DNA of 64,000 bases from an uncultured Lachnospiraceae bacterium (GTDB lineage Bacteria; Bacillota; Clostridia; Lachnospirales; Lachnospiraceae), in NCBI GenBank assembly GCA_900548905.1, contig URMK01000014.1, positions 50,143-114,142 of the forward strand. Reading direction: 5' to 3'. Positions 7,856 to 15,206 of the stretch are shown here, in pieces. Made by a program: the position numbers and the translations under genes. Under the pieces are notes generated by a model, which saw only the letters and a list, made by a program, of their open reading frames with translations, made no database searches and was not told the DNA's origin. Numbering within the stretch: the stretch's first letter is position 1; each line of letters starts with the position of its first letter.

Positions 7856-8185
7856 ATGGATAACGGACAGAAGCTGCTTTTATTTTTCCAGGCGGAAAAT
7901 GCAAGGGACTGGATAAGCTATGAAGCTTTTCTCCACCCGGAAATACAGTGGGAGCTCCATTCATCGGAAGTGGAACAGGTATGCGGAAAAGAAGCTTATC
8001 TGGAACGGATAAAGAGGGCCTATGGAAAGTCTGACTCCGTTTTTCAATGGGAACGGATGGATATAAGTGCGGGAGGGGAGCGGATTGTCACCGTGCTTAA
8101 AAATGAAGCGGGGGAACGGTCCTGTGATATTTTTGAATTCCGGGACGGCTTGATTTACAGGGAGTATGAATTCCTATTGGGGTAG
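7856..8185 (+). CDS. SnoaL/NTF2-like small protein
   Basis: About 109 residues with the SnoaL-like pattern: an N-terminal helix pair, ARDWISYEAFLHPEIQWEL, and a C-terminal beta sheet ending FEFRDGLIYREYEFLLG. The NTF2-like cone fold binds small hydrophobic ligands or acts as a minimal isomerase or hydrolase; no specific substrate can be named. ATG at 7856 has GGGAG upstream at about 7841; the in-frame ATG at 7835 lies just after the GNAT remnant. A GNAT fusion gene follows 21 bases downstream. Confidence 0.7.
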   Translation: MDNGQKLLLFFQAENARDWISYEAFLHPEIQWELHSSEVEQVCGKEAYLERIKRAYGKSDSVFQWERMDISAGGERIVTVLKNEAGERSCDIFEFRDGLIYREYEFLLG

Positions 8186-8206
8186 CGAATCCTCCGGAGG
8201 TAAATG

Positions 8207-9253
8207 ATGAGAAAATTAGGAACCCAAAAAATTGAGACAGACAGGCTTTGTCTGCGCCGTTTTACTTTAGATGATATGGAAGTAACGGAAACAGATCTAT
8301 CACAGATCTGCCAAACCTGTCAGAATTCAGATAACTATAAGTGGGCAATTGTTTTAAAGAATACTGGTCAGTCGATAGGTTCCATAAGGGCTGAAATCAC
8401 CTATGTTACAGACAGCGCACAATTGAGTTTCTCTCTGGGCAGGCAGTGGTGGAATAACGGATATATGAAGGAAGCCATCAAAGCTGTGGTTCATTTTCTA
8501 TTTGAGGAAGTACAGACAGAACGGATTGCCGCCTTCTGTGAAGGGTATAACCGTATAGCGGGCAAGGTGTTGTTGCGAAGCGGCTTTCAGGCGGAGGGTA
8601 CGCTGAGACGTGCCTGTAACGGGAAGAAAGGGATAACGGACTTGTTATGCTACGGTTTTCTGAAATCGGATTATTACCGTTTGAAATCCATGGAAAAGCT
8701 GGATATAGACAGCCTGTATATTACCAATTACAGAGAAGCGGGCGGATTGCCGCTAAAGAATATTATGCGGCTGCCAGAGGAGGAAGTCTTTTCTTTTGCC
8801 CGTCATTTATCGGAAGAAACAACATCAAAAAATGACCGGTATGGGGATTATTTCATACGTTATTATCAGAAACGAAAGGCGGCGGAAGCCTGGTTATATG
8901 AAAAGTTCAGTATGTGCGGAGGAAAACCTGCAGTCAGGCATCCCATATATTTTGTGCTGGGGGAAAACCGGGAGTTCCAGGAATTTTATGGCACTGCGGA
9001 CTGTATCCGTATTCCGTTAAGCGGCATTCCGGCGGATGAAATCAGTTTTACTCCAAGGGACAGCATGCATTTAAAAGATATGGGTATGACGGAAGGAACT
9101 GTGTGGAATAAGACGGAATTCCTGGATATGATCCGGAAATCCGGTAAAAAAGTGGGTGAATTTATCTGTAATCTTCCTGGGTTTTATGGGAATCCAGGAG
9201 GTTACATTGAGGTACAGCTTTGGAATGATGACTATTTAAAGACATACATATAA
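8207..9253 (+). CDS. GNAT (RimJ-like) fused to a C-terminal unknown domain
   Basis: About 348 residues. Residues 1-155 are a RimJ/RimL-type GNAT (TDRLCLRRFTLDDME, QWAIVLKNTGQSIGSI-like, LLRSGFQAEGTLRRA). The stretch that normally holds the substrate-side TKYLTWP motif, about 30 residues, is absent after FTLDDME, so the acetyltransferase may be impaired. Residues 165-348 form a second domain (YITNYREAGGLPLKNI ... FTPRDSMHLKDMGM ... YIEVQLWNDDYL) that I have not named but that looks like a complete stand-alone cytosolic protein. GGAGG at 8196-8200 favours the second of two adjacent ATGs. Confidence 0.7.
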   Translation: MRKLGTQKIETDRLCLRRFTLDDMEVTETDLSQICQTCQNSDNYKWAIVLKNTGQSIGSIRAEITYVTDSAQLSFSLGRQWWNNGYMKEAIKAVVHFLFEEVQTERIAAFCEGYNRIAGKVLLRSGFQAEGTLRRACNGKKGITDLLCYGFLKSDYYRLKSMEKLDIDSLYITNYREAGGLPLKNIMRLPEEEVFSFARHLSEETTSKNDRYGDYFIRYYQKRKAAEAWLYEKFSMCGGKPAVRHPIYFVLGENREFQEFYGTADCIRIPLSGIPADEISFTPRDSMHLKDMGMTEGTVWNKTEFLDMIRKSGKKVGEFICNLPGFYGNPGGYIEVQLWNDDYLKTYI

Positions 9254-9267
9254 AGAAGGAGGGGAGG

Positions 9268-9671
9268 ATGCAGAGGTACCCCTATCTCGAAAATAAGACG
9301 TTACGGTCATGCCCGGTTACCAGGGCTGTGGAATAGGAACGGAAATGGTAAAAAGGCTCCTAGTACTCCATCCGGCCAGAAACGCTACTGACTGTACTGC
9401 TTATTTTGCCATCTGCCGCGTTGTCGTCAGTCAACGATGCCACCGCATCGCCTCCTTCCTCCGCCTTGCAGGCTGACAAAATATTCAGCACTGTCAGTAG
9501 TGTTTCTGGCCGGATGGAGTACTTGCCTTTATGAAAACCCGGCTTCAAGAAGGATGGAAAATAAAGGTGGTTATTTTAGCGGCGAAAGGAAAAGAACCTT
9601 TTTATGAAAAATTCGGGTTTAACAGCCGTCCCAATGAAGAAGAAGGCGCAGGGATGAATTTATGGCTGTAA
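9268..9671 (+). pseudogene. GNAT pseudogene split by a hairpin element
   Basis: Before the element, one frame reads VMPGYQGCGIGTEMVKRLL, the acetyl-CoA motif A of a GNAT. After it, the frame continues AFMKTRLQEGWKIKVVIL and then FYEKFGFNSRPNEEEG to a TAA at 9669-9671, the normal GNAT end. The 162-bp hairpin at 9362-9523 separates the halves. The ATG at 9268 has an excellent ribosome site (AAGGAGGGGAGG) but is in a different frame from motif A, and the N-terminal domain is missing, so decay also includes a deletion. Confidence 0.75.
9362..9523. mobile_element. 162-bp MITE-like hairpin element
   Basis: Arms at 9362-9392 and 9493-9523 are inverted copies of 31 bp with one mismatch (outer bases AGTACTCCATCCGGCC). 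The pairing continues imperfectly inwards (TGTACTGCTTATTTTGCC against the complement of GACAAAATATTCAGCACT). It carries no gene. It sits inside an acetyltransferase gene whose halves join in frame across it, without an obvious target duplication. Its AGTAC...TCCGGCC...AAACGC core resembles the repeats at 48929 and 56371. Confidence 0.75.
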
Positions 9672-9729
9672 TCTTATTTTTAAAATACAATGCAGGAATG
9701 GTATCAGCGGCCTGAGGCCGGGAGGCAAT

Positions 9730-10224
9730 ATGGGAAAAATAACAGAGGAGTACAGGGAAGATTACATTAAAAAAATGCGGTTGACTGTGGGGCACGCACC
9801 GTTATGGATAGCGGCCTGCGGAGTCATCATTGAAAATGAGTGCGGGGAAATTCTGCTTCAGCGCAGGAAGGATAACGGAAAATGGGGAATGCCCGGCGGA
9901 GCCATGGAAATTGGTGAAAAATTTACCGATACGGCCCGGCGGGAAATAAAGGAAGAGACCGGGCTTGATCTGGAAGAAATGGAATTATTCGGAATCTATT
10001 CCGGTGAGGACAGAATTATCGAATATCCCAATCAGGATATCTGTATAGCGGTTGGTATTTTGTTTAAGGCCCTGCATTACAGCGGGACGATTCTGCCGCA
10101 GTCGGAAGAGGCCATGGAACACCGTTTTTTCAGAAAAGATGCGCTGCCGGATAACATAAATCCATATGATGGTAAATTAATCGGAGACTGGGCGGCGGGC
10201 AGACAGGGAATTGTTGTGGATTAA
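9730..10224 (+). CDS. NUDIX hydrolase
   Basis: About 164 residues. The NUDIX box fits the consensus: G57, E63, then REIKEETG at 71-78, which bind the divalent metal and pyrophosphate. The N-terminal approach (IAACGVIIENECGEILLQRRKDNGKWGMPGG, quoted in part) is typical of MutT-like enzymes that hydrolyse nucleoside diphosphate derivatives. The exact substrate is unknown. The gene stands alone between a broken GNAT and a palindromic repeat. A second, unrelated NUDIX gene is at 37208. Confidence 0.88.
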   Translation: MGKITEEYREDYIKKMRLTVGHAPLWIAACGVIIENECGEILLQRRKDNGKWGMPGGAMEIGEKFTDTARREIKEETGLDLEEMELFGIYSGEDRIIEYPNQDICIAVGILFKALHYSGTILPQSEEAMEHRFFRKDALPDNINPYDGKLIGDWAAGRQGIVVD

Positions 10225-10315
10225 CACTTATTTTTGGCACATGCGGAAAAAACAGGAATTACGTTTGCCCAAAATCCGTAACCGGGAAGGTACGAAACCG
10301 ATATGGAAATTTTTC

Positions 10316-10446
10316 GTAACTGTTCAGCAGGTCAGGCATTTACTGCGCTGACCGTAAGAAAGTGATTCAGGAGTGCAAAAATCCATCGCCGAAGGCGATT
10401 TAGGATGGAGTTTTGCAGAGTAACTGTGAGGGTACTGAACAGTTAC
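10316..10446. repeat. Palindromic intergenic repeat
   Basis: Outer arms GTAACTGTTCAG at 10316-10327 and CTGAACAGTTAC at 10435-10446 are a perfect 12-bp inverted repeat. Inside is a second palindrome, GCAAAAATCCATCGCC (10375-10390) against GCGATTTAGGATGGAGTTTTGC (10395-10416). The left half also carries the AGGTC..GCATTTACTGCG..GACCGTAAGAAA motif seen near 14990, 16370 and 34660. The 260-bp gap between genes here is almost entirely this element. Confidence 0.75.
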
Positions 10447-10484
10447 AATTTTTCTTTTATAACTCAGATGACAGGAGCAGAAAA

Positions 10485-10982
10485 ATGAATCTTATATACA
10501 GAAAAGCGGCACCGGAGGATATTACCATACTAACGGAAACCAGAATCCAGGTACTGCGGGCAGCAAACGGTTTGCATGAAGATACGGATATGTCCGAGGT
10601 GGAAAAAGAATCTGCGGATTATTATTCGAAAGCCCTGCAGGACGGCAGTCATACGGCTTACCTGGTTTTTGACGGAAAAAATTTTATTGGGGCAGGGGGG
10701 ATCAGCTATTACCGCGTCATGCCCACATTTCATAATGTAACGGGAAAAAAAGCATATATTATGAATATGTATACGCACCCGGAGTACCGCCGGAAAGGAA
10801 TTGCGTATCATGTCCTACAGCTATTAACAGAAGATGCAGAGGAAAGAGGCGTCGGACATATTACCCTGGAAGCTACAAAGGCCGGAAGATATTTATATGA
10901 GAAATTCGGATTTGTAAGGATGGAGGACGAAATGATACTTCCGGAATCATTGTCAGGCAGGTCTGCGCATTTACTGTACTGA
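10485..10982 (+). CDS. GNAT acetyltransferase
   Basis: About 165 residues. Motif A (NMYTHPEYRRKGIAYHVL) and the following ATKAGRYLYEKFGFVRMEDEM are standard GNAT acetyl-CoA and C-terminal elements. ATG at 10485 has AGGAG at 10471-10475; the frame extends upstream to 10413 into the repeat, which is not likely coding. The last nine residues (SGRSAHLLY) are encoded by a dispersed repeat copy at 10954-10980, so the C-terminal end seems to have been captured from the repeat. Substrate unknown. Confidence 0.85.
   Translation: MNLIYRKAAPEDITILTETRIQVLRAANGLHEDTDMSEVEKESADYYSKALQDGSHTAYLVFDGKNFIGAGGISYYRVMPTFHNVTGKKAYIMNMYTHPEYRRKGIAYHVLQLLTEDAEERGVGHITLEATKAGRYLYEKFGFVRMEDEMILPESLSGRSAHLLY
10954..10980. 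repeat. Repeat copy overlapping the end of a GNAT gene
   Basis: CAGGCAGGTCTGCGCATTTACTG matches the core of the repeats at 16348-16380 and 14983-15005 closely. It encodes the last residues and abuts the stop of the preceding gene, so a repeat seems to supply the coding end. Confidence 0.6.
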
Positions 10983-11097
10983 AAAGTTACCTTCCGGTAT
11001 AACGAAAAGCACAGGGAAATGAGTGACAGATCTGCTCCGTCTGTACGAGATGTATCCGTTTTACTGAGAAGATAAACAACATAATATAGGAGTAACT

Positions 11098-11532
11098 ATG
11101 ATCAGAAATTTTACAAATACGGATTTGGAGGCAGTTATGGACCTGTGGCTTACAACAAATATACAAGCCCATGATTTTATCCGAAGCGATTATTGGAAGG
11201 AAAATTTCCGAAAAGTCAGTGAGATGCTGCCTCAGGCGGAAATTTATGTCTGTGAACATGAGCGGAGAATTGTTGGATTCATCGGATTATCAGGAAATTA
11301 TATTGCCGGACTTTTTATAAATAAAGACAGCCAGGGGCAGGGAATTGGTAAAAAACTGCTGGATCATGTGAAGGGTGGACGTGATATCATTACCTTACAG
11401 GTCTATGAAAAAAACGGGCGTGCGATCCGGTTTTATAAAAGAGAAGGATTTCATATTGTAAAGGAACAGAATGAAGAAGATAATGGTGAAAAGGAGTTCC
11501 TTATGGAGTGGAGGAGAGAAAATGGCATATGA
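11098..11532 (+). CDS. GNAT acetyltransferase (YjaB-like)
   Basis: About 144 residues. The fold elements are in order: DLWLTTNIQAHDFI (alpha 1), IVGFIGLSGNYIAGLFI (beta 3-4), the acetyl-CoA motif QGQGIGKKLLDHV at about 82-94, and AIRFYKREGFHIVKE near the end. Length and the LWL..N..AHDFI pattern resemble the YjaB/PhnO branch, but the substrate is unassigned. A TAGGAG ribosome site lies at about 11087. It overlaps the next GNAT gene by 11 bases, so the two are translationally coupled. Confidence 0.88.
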   Translation: MIRNFTNTDLEAVMDLWLTTNIQAHDFIRSDYWKENFRKVSEMLPQAEIYVCEHERRIVGFIGLSGNYIAGLFINKDSQGQGIGKKLLDHVKGGRDIITLQVYEKNGRAIRFYKREGFHIVKEQNEEDNGEKEFLMEWRRENGI

Positions 11533-11998
11533 AATAAGAAAAATGGATCCCTCGGAATACGGTGTGCTTTCCGATTTCCTTTATGAAGCCATTTTTCAGA
11601 GAGATGACAATAACCGTTTGCCCAGATCCGTCATTCAGGAGCCGGCGCTGAGGATTTACATAGAGGACTTCGGAAATAAGAAGGATGACCGTTGTTTGTG
11701 TGCGGTAACGGATAACCGGATCGTGGGGGCTGTGTGGACAAGAATTATTAAGGGATACGGGAGCCTGGATGACAACACCCCGGAATTTGCCATTTCCATT
11801 TACCCGGAATACCGGGGGAAAGGAATCGGGATGGCATTGATGAAAAAAATGCTGGAGTATCTGGAGCAGGAAGGATACGAAAAGGCTTCCCTGGCTGTGC
11901 AAAAGGACAATTACGCGCTTGGAATGTATCAAAAGGCAGGTTTTACAATCGTGGATGAAAACGAAGAAGAATACATAATGAGGATTGCTTTGAAGTAA
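11522..11998 (+). CDS. GNAT acetyltransferase
   Basis: About 158 residues. The acetyl-CoA motif YPEYRGKGIGMALMKKML is at about 98-115, and the C-terminal MYQKAGFTIVDENEEEYIM is typical of GNAT enzymes. The N-terminal KMDPSEYGVLSDFLYEAIF matches many Clostridial members of unknown substrate. ATG at 11522 follows GGAGGAGAG, which lies within the end of the upstream GNAT gene. Three complete GNAT genes and two remnants in 5 kb suggest repeated gain or duplication of this fold in the region. Confidence 0.88.
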   Translation: MAYEIRKMDPSEYGVLSDFLYEAIFQRDDNNRLPRSVIQEPALRIYIEDFGNKKDDRCLCAVTDNRIVGAVWTRIIKGYGSLDDNTPEFAISIYPEYRGKGIGMALMKKMLEYLEQEGYEKASLAVQKDNYALGMYQKAGFTIVDENEEEYIMRIALK

Positions 11999-12032
11999 CC
12001 GTCCAGACGGCCCTTTGTGAAGGAGTAGATGA

Positions 12033-12590
12033 ATGAAAAATTATGAAAGATCGTATCCCTGTTTCTCCCTTTGCGGGTTAAACTGTAGTCTGTGTCCCAT
12101 GCACTTAAACCAGTATTGTCCCGGATGCGGTGGCGGAGAGGGGAACCAGCCATGCTCTTTTTTCCGCTGTGCAAGAGAGCATGGATCCTTGGAATACTGT
12201 TATATGTGCGGGAACTATCCCTGCGAAAAATATGAAAAAGTAATGGAATTCGATTCCTTTATAACACACCAAAATATGATAACCGACGGCCTGAAAGCCA
12301 GGCAGACAGGGATTGAGGCCTACCGGGAGGAGCAGGAGGAAAAGGCGGGAATACTGAAAGAACTTCTGGATAACTATAACGACGGACGCAGGAAAAACTT
12401 TTACTGTGTCGCGGTAAATCTGCTGGATCTACCGGATATCAAAGAAGCGATGCTCCATATCAGGACGGAAATAAAACCGGAATTTACGATGAAGGAGAAA
12501 GCATCTGCAGCTGCAGCGTATTTCCAGGAAGCGGCGGATAAAAAAGGCCTGGTATTGAAACTGCGAAAGAAACCCAAAGAAAAGAAATAA
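12033..12590 (+). CDS. DUF3795-like cysteine-rich protein
   Basis: About 185 residues. The first 70 residues hold roughly a dozen cysteines (CFSLCGLNCSLCPMHL, YCPGCGGGEG, CYMCGNYPCEKYE), the DUF3795 arrangement that probably binds metal. The remainder is alpha-helical and lysine-rich (EKAGILKELLDNYNDG ... KPKEKK). AAGGAG at 12018-12023 gives a clear start. It is longer than the 99-residue relative at 3129. The 120-residue duplicated protein follows 11 bases later, so they are likely co-transcribed. Confidence 0.75.
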   Translation: MKNYERSYPCFSLCGLNCSLCPMHLNQYCPGCGGGEGNQPCSFFRCAREHGSLEYCYMCGNYPCEKYEKVMEFDSFITHQNMITDGLKARQTGIEAYREEQEEKAGILKELLDNYNDGRRKNFYCVAVNLLDLPDIKEAMLHIRTEIKPEFTMKEKASAAAAYFQEAADKKGLVLKLRKKPKEKK

Positions 12591-12601
12591 AGGGTAACGG
12601 A

Positions 12602-12964
12602 ATGGATATGTATAGCAAAGAGGTAAAAGAGCAGGCACTGGAAGTGATTGCTTCCGCTGTCGGAAGATGCGAAAAGATATGGCCTAAATTTGAAGAAGGG
12701 TCGTCACAGCATACTTTGCTTAAAAACAGGATAAAAGCTTTGTATATAGCAAAAGCATTAATTGCCGGAGAAGGCAGGAATGAGGTATATACGAAAAGCG
12801 AATTGACACAGGCGCTTGCACCAATAACCTCCATCATCAGGAAATGTGAAAAAGCGCAGGGAAAATTTGAGGAAGGATCCTCACATTTTATCCGGTTTGG
12901 CCGGATGATAGACGCGATGGAAATTGCGAAAGCATATGTGTCCCTTGAAATAGAGAAGCGGTAG
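12602..12964 (+). CDS. Internally duplicated helical protein, unknown function
   Basis: A 120-residue cytosolic protein made of two copies of one unit. Residues about 10-56 (QALEVIASAVGRCEKIWPKF then EEGSSQHTLL) and about 69-113 (QALAPITSIIRKCEKAQGKF then EEGSSHFIRF) align along their length, sharing QAL, CEK, KFEEGSS, a basic turn and an IAKA ending. One Cys per repeat sits at the same place. It has no membrane segment or signal. I do not recognise the family. It follows the DUF3795 gene closely and precedes the metallo-beta-lactamase gene. Confidence 0.7.
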   Translation: MDMYSKEVKEQALEVIASAVGRCEKIWPKFEEGSSQHTLLKNRIKALYIAKALIAGEGRNEVYTKSELTQALAPITSIIRKCEKAQGKFEEGSSHFIRFGRMIDAMEIAKAYVSLEIEKR

Positions 12965-13048
12965 GGTATATACCGGAGGTAACGGTGAGGTATCCTATAC
13001 AAATAGATATCATCTTCGTCATTCAATGTGATGCAGACAGGAGCAGGA

Positions 13049-13843
13049 ATGAAAATTACAGCATTGGTCGAAAACAAGAGCGAAGGACAGGCCAGTCCCA
13101 GGCATGGCTTATCCCTCTATATAGAAACGCAGAAGCATAAGCTGTTATTCGATTTGGGTCCGGATAATACATTGTTGAACAATGCGTCAGCAATGAATAT
13201 TGATCTGACGCAGGTGGATACGGTTATCATTTCCCATGGGCATATGGATCATGGCGGGGCGCTGAAGCGTTTTCTGCAGGTGAATACGAAAGCACGGATT
13301 TATGTGCAGCGGTCGGCATTTGAACCGCATTACAGTAAATTCCTTTTCCTGAAAGCCAACGTTGGCCTCGATGACAAGCTGAAAAACAATCCGCAGATAA
13401 TAGTAATTGACGGGGATTATGAAATCGATGAGGAACTGAGTCTGTTTATTGTCGGGAGGCGGGATAAATGTTATTCCGAAGCGAATGATGCATTGTATAA
13501 TAAGGACGGGAAAGATGATTTTCTCCATGAGCAGAATTTACGGATTCAGGAAAACAAAACGGTAATTATAACAGGATGCGGACATACCGGAATTGTAAAC
13601 ATTATGGAAAGAGCCTCGGCATATAAGCCGCAGGTATGTATAGGCGGATTTCATTTATTTAATCCGCTGACGAAGAAAACAGTGCCGGTTTCTTTATTAA
13701 GCAGTATCGCACAGGAATTGCAGAAATATGTGGGGACTCAGTTTTATACCTGCCACTGCACGGGGATGCGGGCATATCAGTTTTTGTCCCGCCGGCTGCC
13801 TGAAATGGAGTATCTGGCGTGCGGAAGAACCATTGAAATTTAG
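13049..13843 (+). CDS. Metallo-beta-lactamase fold hydrolase
   Basis: About 264 residues. The metal-binding HGHMDH is at 64-69 (His-x-His-x-Asp-His), followed by downstream ligands in TGCGHTGIVNI and the FHLF and CHCTG motifs near the C-terminus. The combination of GCGHTG and CHCTG is typical of MBL proteins related to the ribofuranosylaminobenzene 5'-phosphate synthase-like group. The Clostridial members are mostly of unknown substrate. ATG at 13049 follows an AGGAGCAGGA site. It is a cytosolic protein standing in the accessory run. Confidence 0.85.
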   Translation: MKITALVENKSEGQASPRHGLSLYIETQKHKLLFDLGPDNTLLNNASAMNIDLTQVDTVIISHGHMDHGGALKRFLQVNTKARIYVQRSAFEPHYSKFLFLKANVGLDDKLKNNPQIIVIDGDYEIDEELSLFIVGRRDKCYSEANDALYNKDGKDDFLHEQNLRIQENKTVIITGCGHTGIVNIMERASAYKPQVCIGGFHLFNPLTKKTVPVSLLSSIAQELQKYVGTQFYTCHCTGMRAYQFLSRRLPEMEYLACGRTIEI

Positions 13844-13879
13844 TATGTTACTATACCGGAAAAAAGGAGGGGCAGCAGC

Positions 13880-14401
13880 TTGAAACAGGAAGCATTGACG
13901 GATATCATAGCTGATCAGACGGAGCGGGCACTGTGGGAAGTAAAAAATGTTATTGCCTGTGTCCCGGATGAATATTGGAATAAGGAATATTGCGGGATGC
14001 CGCTCTGGAAACATATTTATCATATGCTCCATTCTCTTGATTTGTGGTTTATTAATCCAAGGGATCCGCATTATAAGGAACCGCCTGTCCATGAAGAGAA
14101 TCTGAACAATCTGGATGTTGTGTCGCACAGGCATCTGGAACGAGAAGAGATCGATGCCTATTTTACCTGTATAAAGGAAAAAACACAGAATTATACCGCT
14201 TCCCTGGAGGACGCCTTTTTGTTGGAAAGGCCGGAAGGATGTGAATATACGAAATTCACTTTACTTATGGCACAGCATCGTCATCTGCATACCCATATGG
14301 GTATGATCATGGGATTTATTGTGGCGGAAACCGGATTATGGCCGAGAGTTGCAGGGCTGGAAGGACGCATTCCCCAAGGGGAATATGATAAGTTCTTTTG
14401 A
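13880..14401 (+). CDS. DinB-like metal-dependent protein
   Basis: About 174 residues with a DinB/YfiT four-helix layout: an N-terminal helix ending in a histidine-rich segment (PLWKHIYHMLHSLDLWF), then a C-terminal HRHLHTHMGMIMG that would complete a three-histidine metal site. Such proteins act as thiol transferases or stress proteins; the substrate is unknown. The start appears to be TTG at 13880, nine bases after AAGGAGG at 13864-13870; no in-frame ATG lies nearby. It is adjacent to the cysteine-rich gene at 14441. Confidence 0.75.
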   Translation: MKQEALTDIIADQTERALWEVKNVIACVPDEYWNKEYCGMPLWKHIYHMLHSLDLWFINPRDPHYKEPPVHEENLNNLDVVSHRHLEREEIDAYFTCIKEKTQNYTASLEDAFLLERPEGCEYTKFTLLMAQHRHLHTHMGMIMGFIVAETGLWPRVAGLEGRIPQGEYDKFF

Positions 14402-14440
14402 GGCAGTTGCATGGGAATAAACGAAGGAGGAAAAGGTTAT

Positions 14441-14887
14441 ATGGAAGAAATGGGTTACTGGATGGGAGATTTACTGGAAGAATTAGGCTGTGAGAAAAAC
14501 CAGGAGGTCTGTCGGGAACTGCTGAAAAAATGCGGCGGGCGTTGTGCAGAGAGGAATGCACTGCCCGGGATGGGCGGACTGAAAGAGGAATTGTCCGGAG
14601 TGGACAGCATGGAAGAAATGGCACGGATTATCACCCGCCATACGGGTGCGGAATGTGTGCCGGAGGAGGACGGCTTTCTGTTAACCTATAACCGGGGAAA
14701 AGGCTGCGATTGTTCGATTGTAAAAGCGGGATTTGTACATTCGCCGGTATTCTGCAGCTGTACGCAGGGATTTCATCAGAAAGTCTGGAGTACGATTTTT
14801 GAAAGACCGGTTACGGTAGAGCTGGTGGAGACGTTTCTGCGGGGCGGAAGCTGCTGTTCACAAAAAATTATCTTTACTATCATCTGA
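14441..14887 (+). CDS. Cysteine-rich cytosolic protein, unknown function
   Basis: About 148 residues. Cysteines occur at ELGC, EVC, KKCGGRC, AEC, GCDCS, VFCSCTQGFHQ and GSCC, so a metal or redox site is likely. The FCSCTQGFHQKVW stretch resembles a motif in several Clostridial proteins related to a thiazoline-carboxylate hydrolase-like group, but I would not assign that activity. ATG at 14441 is favoured by AAGGAGG at 14424-14430; the ATG at 14411 has no ribosome site. No membrane segment. Confidence 0.65.
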   Translation: MEEMGYWMGDLLEELGCEKNQEVCRELLKKCGGRCAERNALPGMGGLKEELSGVDSMEEMARIITRHTGAECVPEEDGFLLTYNRGKGCDCSIVKAGFVHSPVFCSCTQGFHQKVWSTIFERPVTVELVETFLRGGSCCSQKIIFTII

Positions 14888-14938
14888 GTGTTCTTTCGCC
14901 CTCATTTGCTATTCTGTCCGGTAGTGCCAATAACTAAC

Positions 14939-14967
14939 TTGATATTGGCAAGAAGTGATTGTATAAT
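14939..14967 (+). promoter_or_regulatory. Sigma-A promoter of the AraC gene
   Basis: TTGATA at 14939-14944 and TATAAT at 14962-14967 are separated by exactly 17 bases. Transcription would start near 14974, so the repeat at 14972-15125 would lie in a 230-base 5' leader of the araC-type gene. Confidence 0.75.
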
Positions 14968-14971
14968 AATA

Positions 14972-15125
14972 TAACAGTTCAGGTCAGATCTGCGCGTTTA
15001 ACTGTGCAGACCGTAAGAAAACGTGGTGGCAGCAGGCATCCGGCGGCACGCATGGCGATTTTATTCCCGCGGGCGACGAGCCAAACGGATGCACTCGTGC
15101 ATCCACTTGGCGACTGCCGCGAAAT
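14972..15125. repeat. Composite palindromic repeat in the AraC leader
   Basis: The left part (AACAGTTCAGGTCAGATCTG to about 15020, ending GACCGTAAGAAA) matches the repeat at 10316. The right part (15060-15120) contains TTATTCCCGCGGGC and a hairpin GATGCAC-TC-GTGCATC inside GCCAA...TTGGC. The right part is related, in inverted orientation, to 16065-16118 on the other side of the AraC gene. Apart from this and the promoter, the 319-bp gap holds nothing I can see. Confidence 0.65.
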
Positions 15126-15206
15126 AACCGGTACAACACCAATCGGAAACAGATCCGGCTAAAAAATATCGTATTACGTATGTAACTATCGGTAAGGAGG
15201 ATGTAT

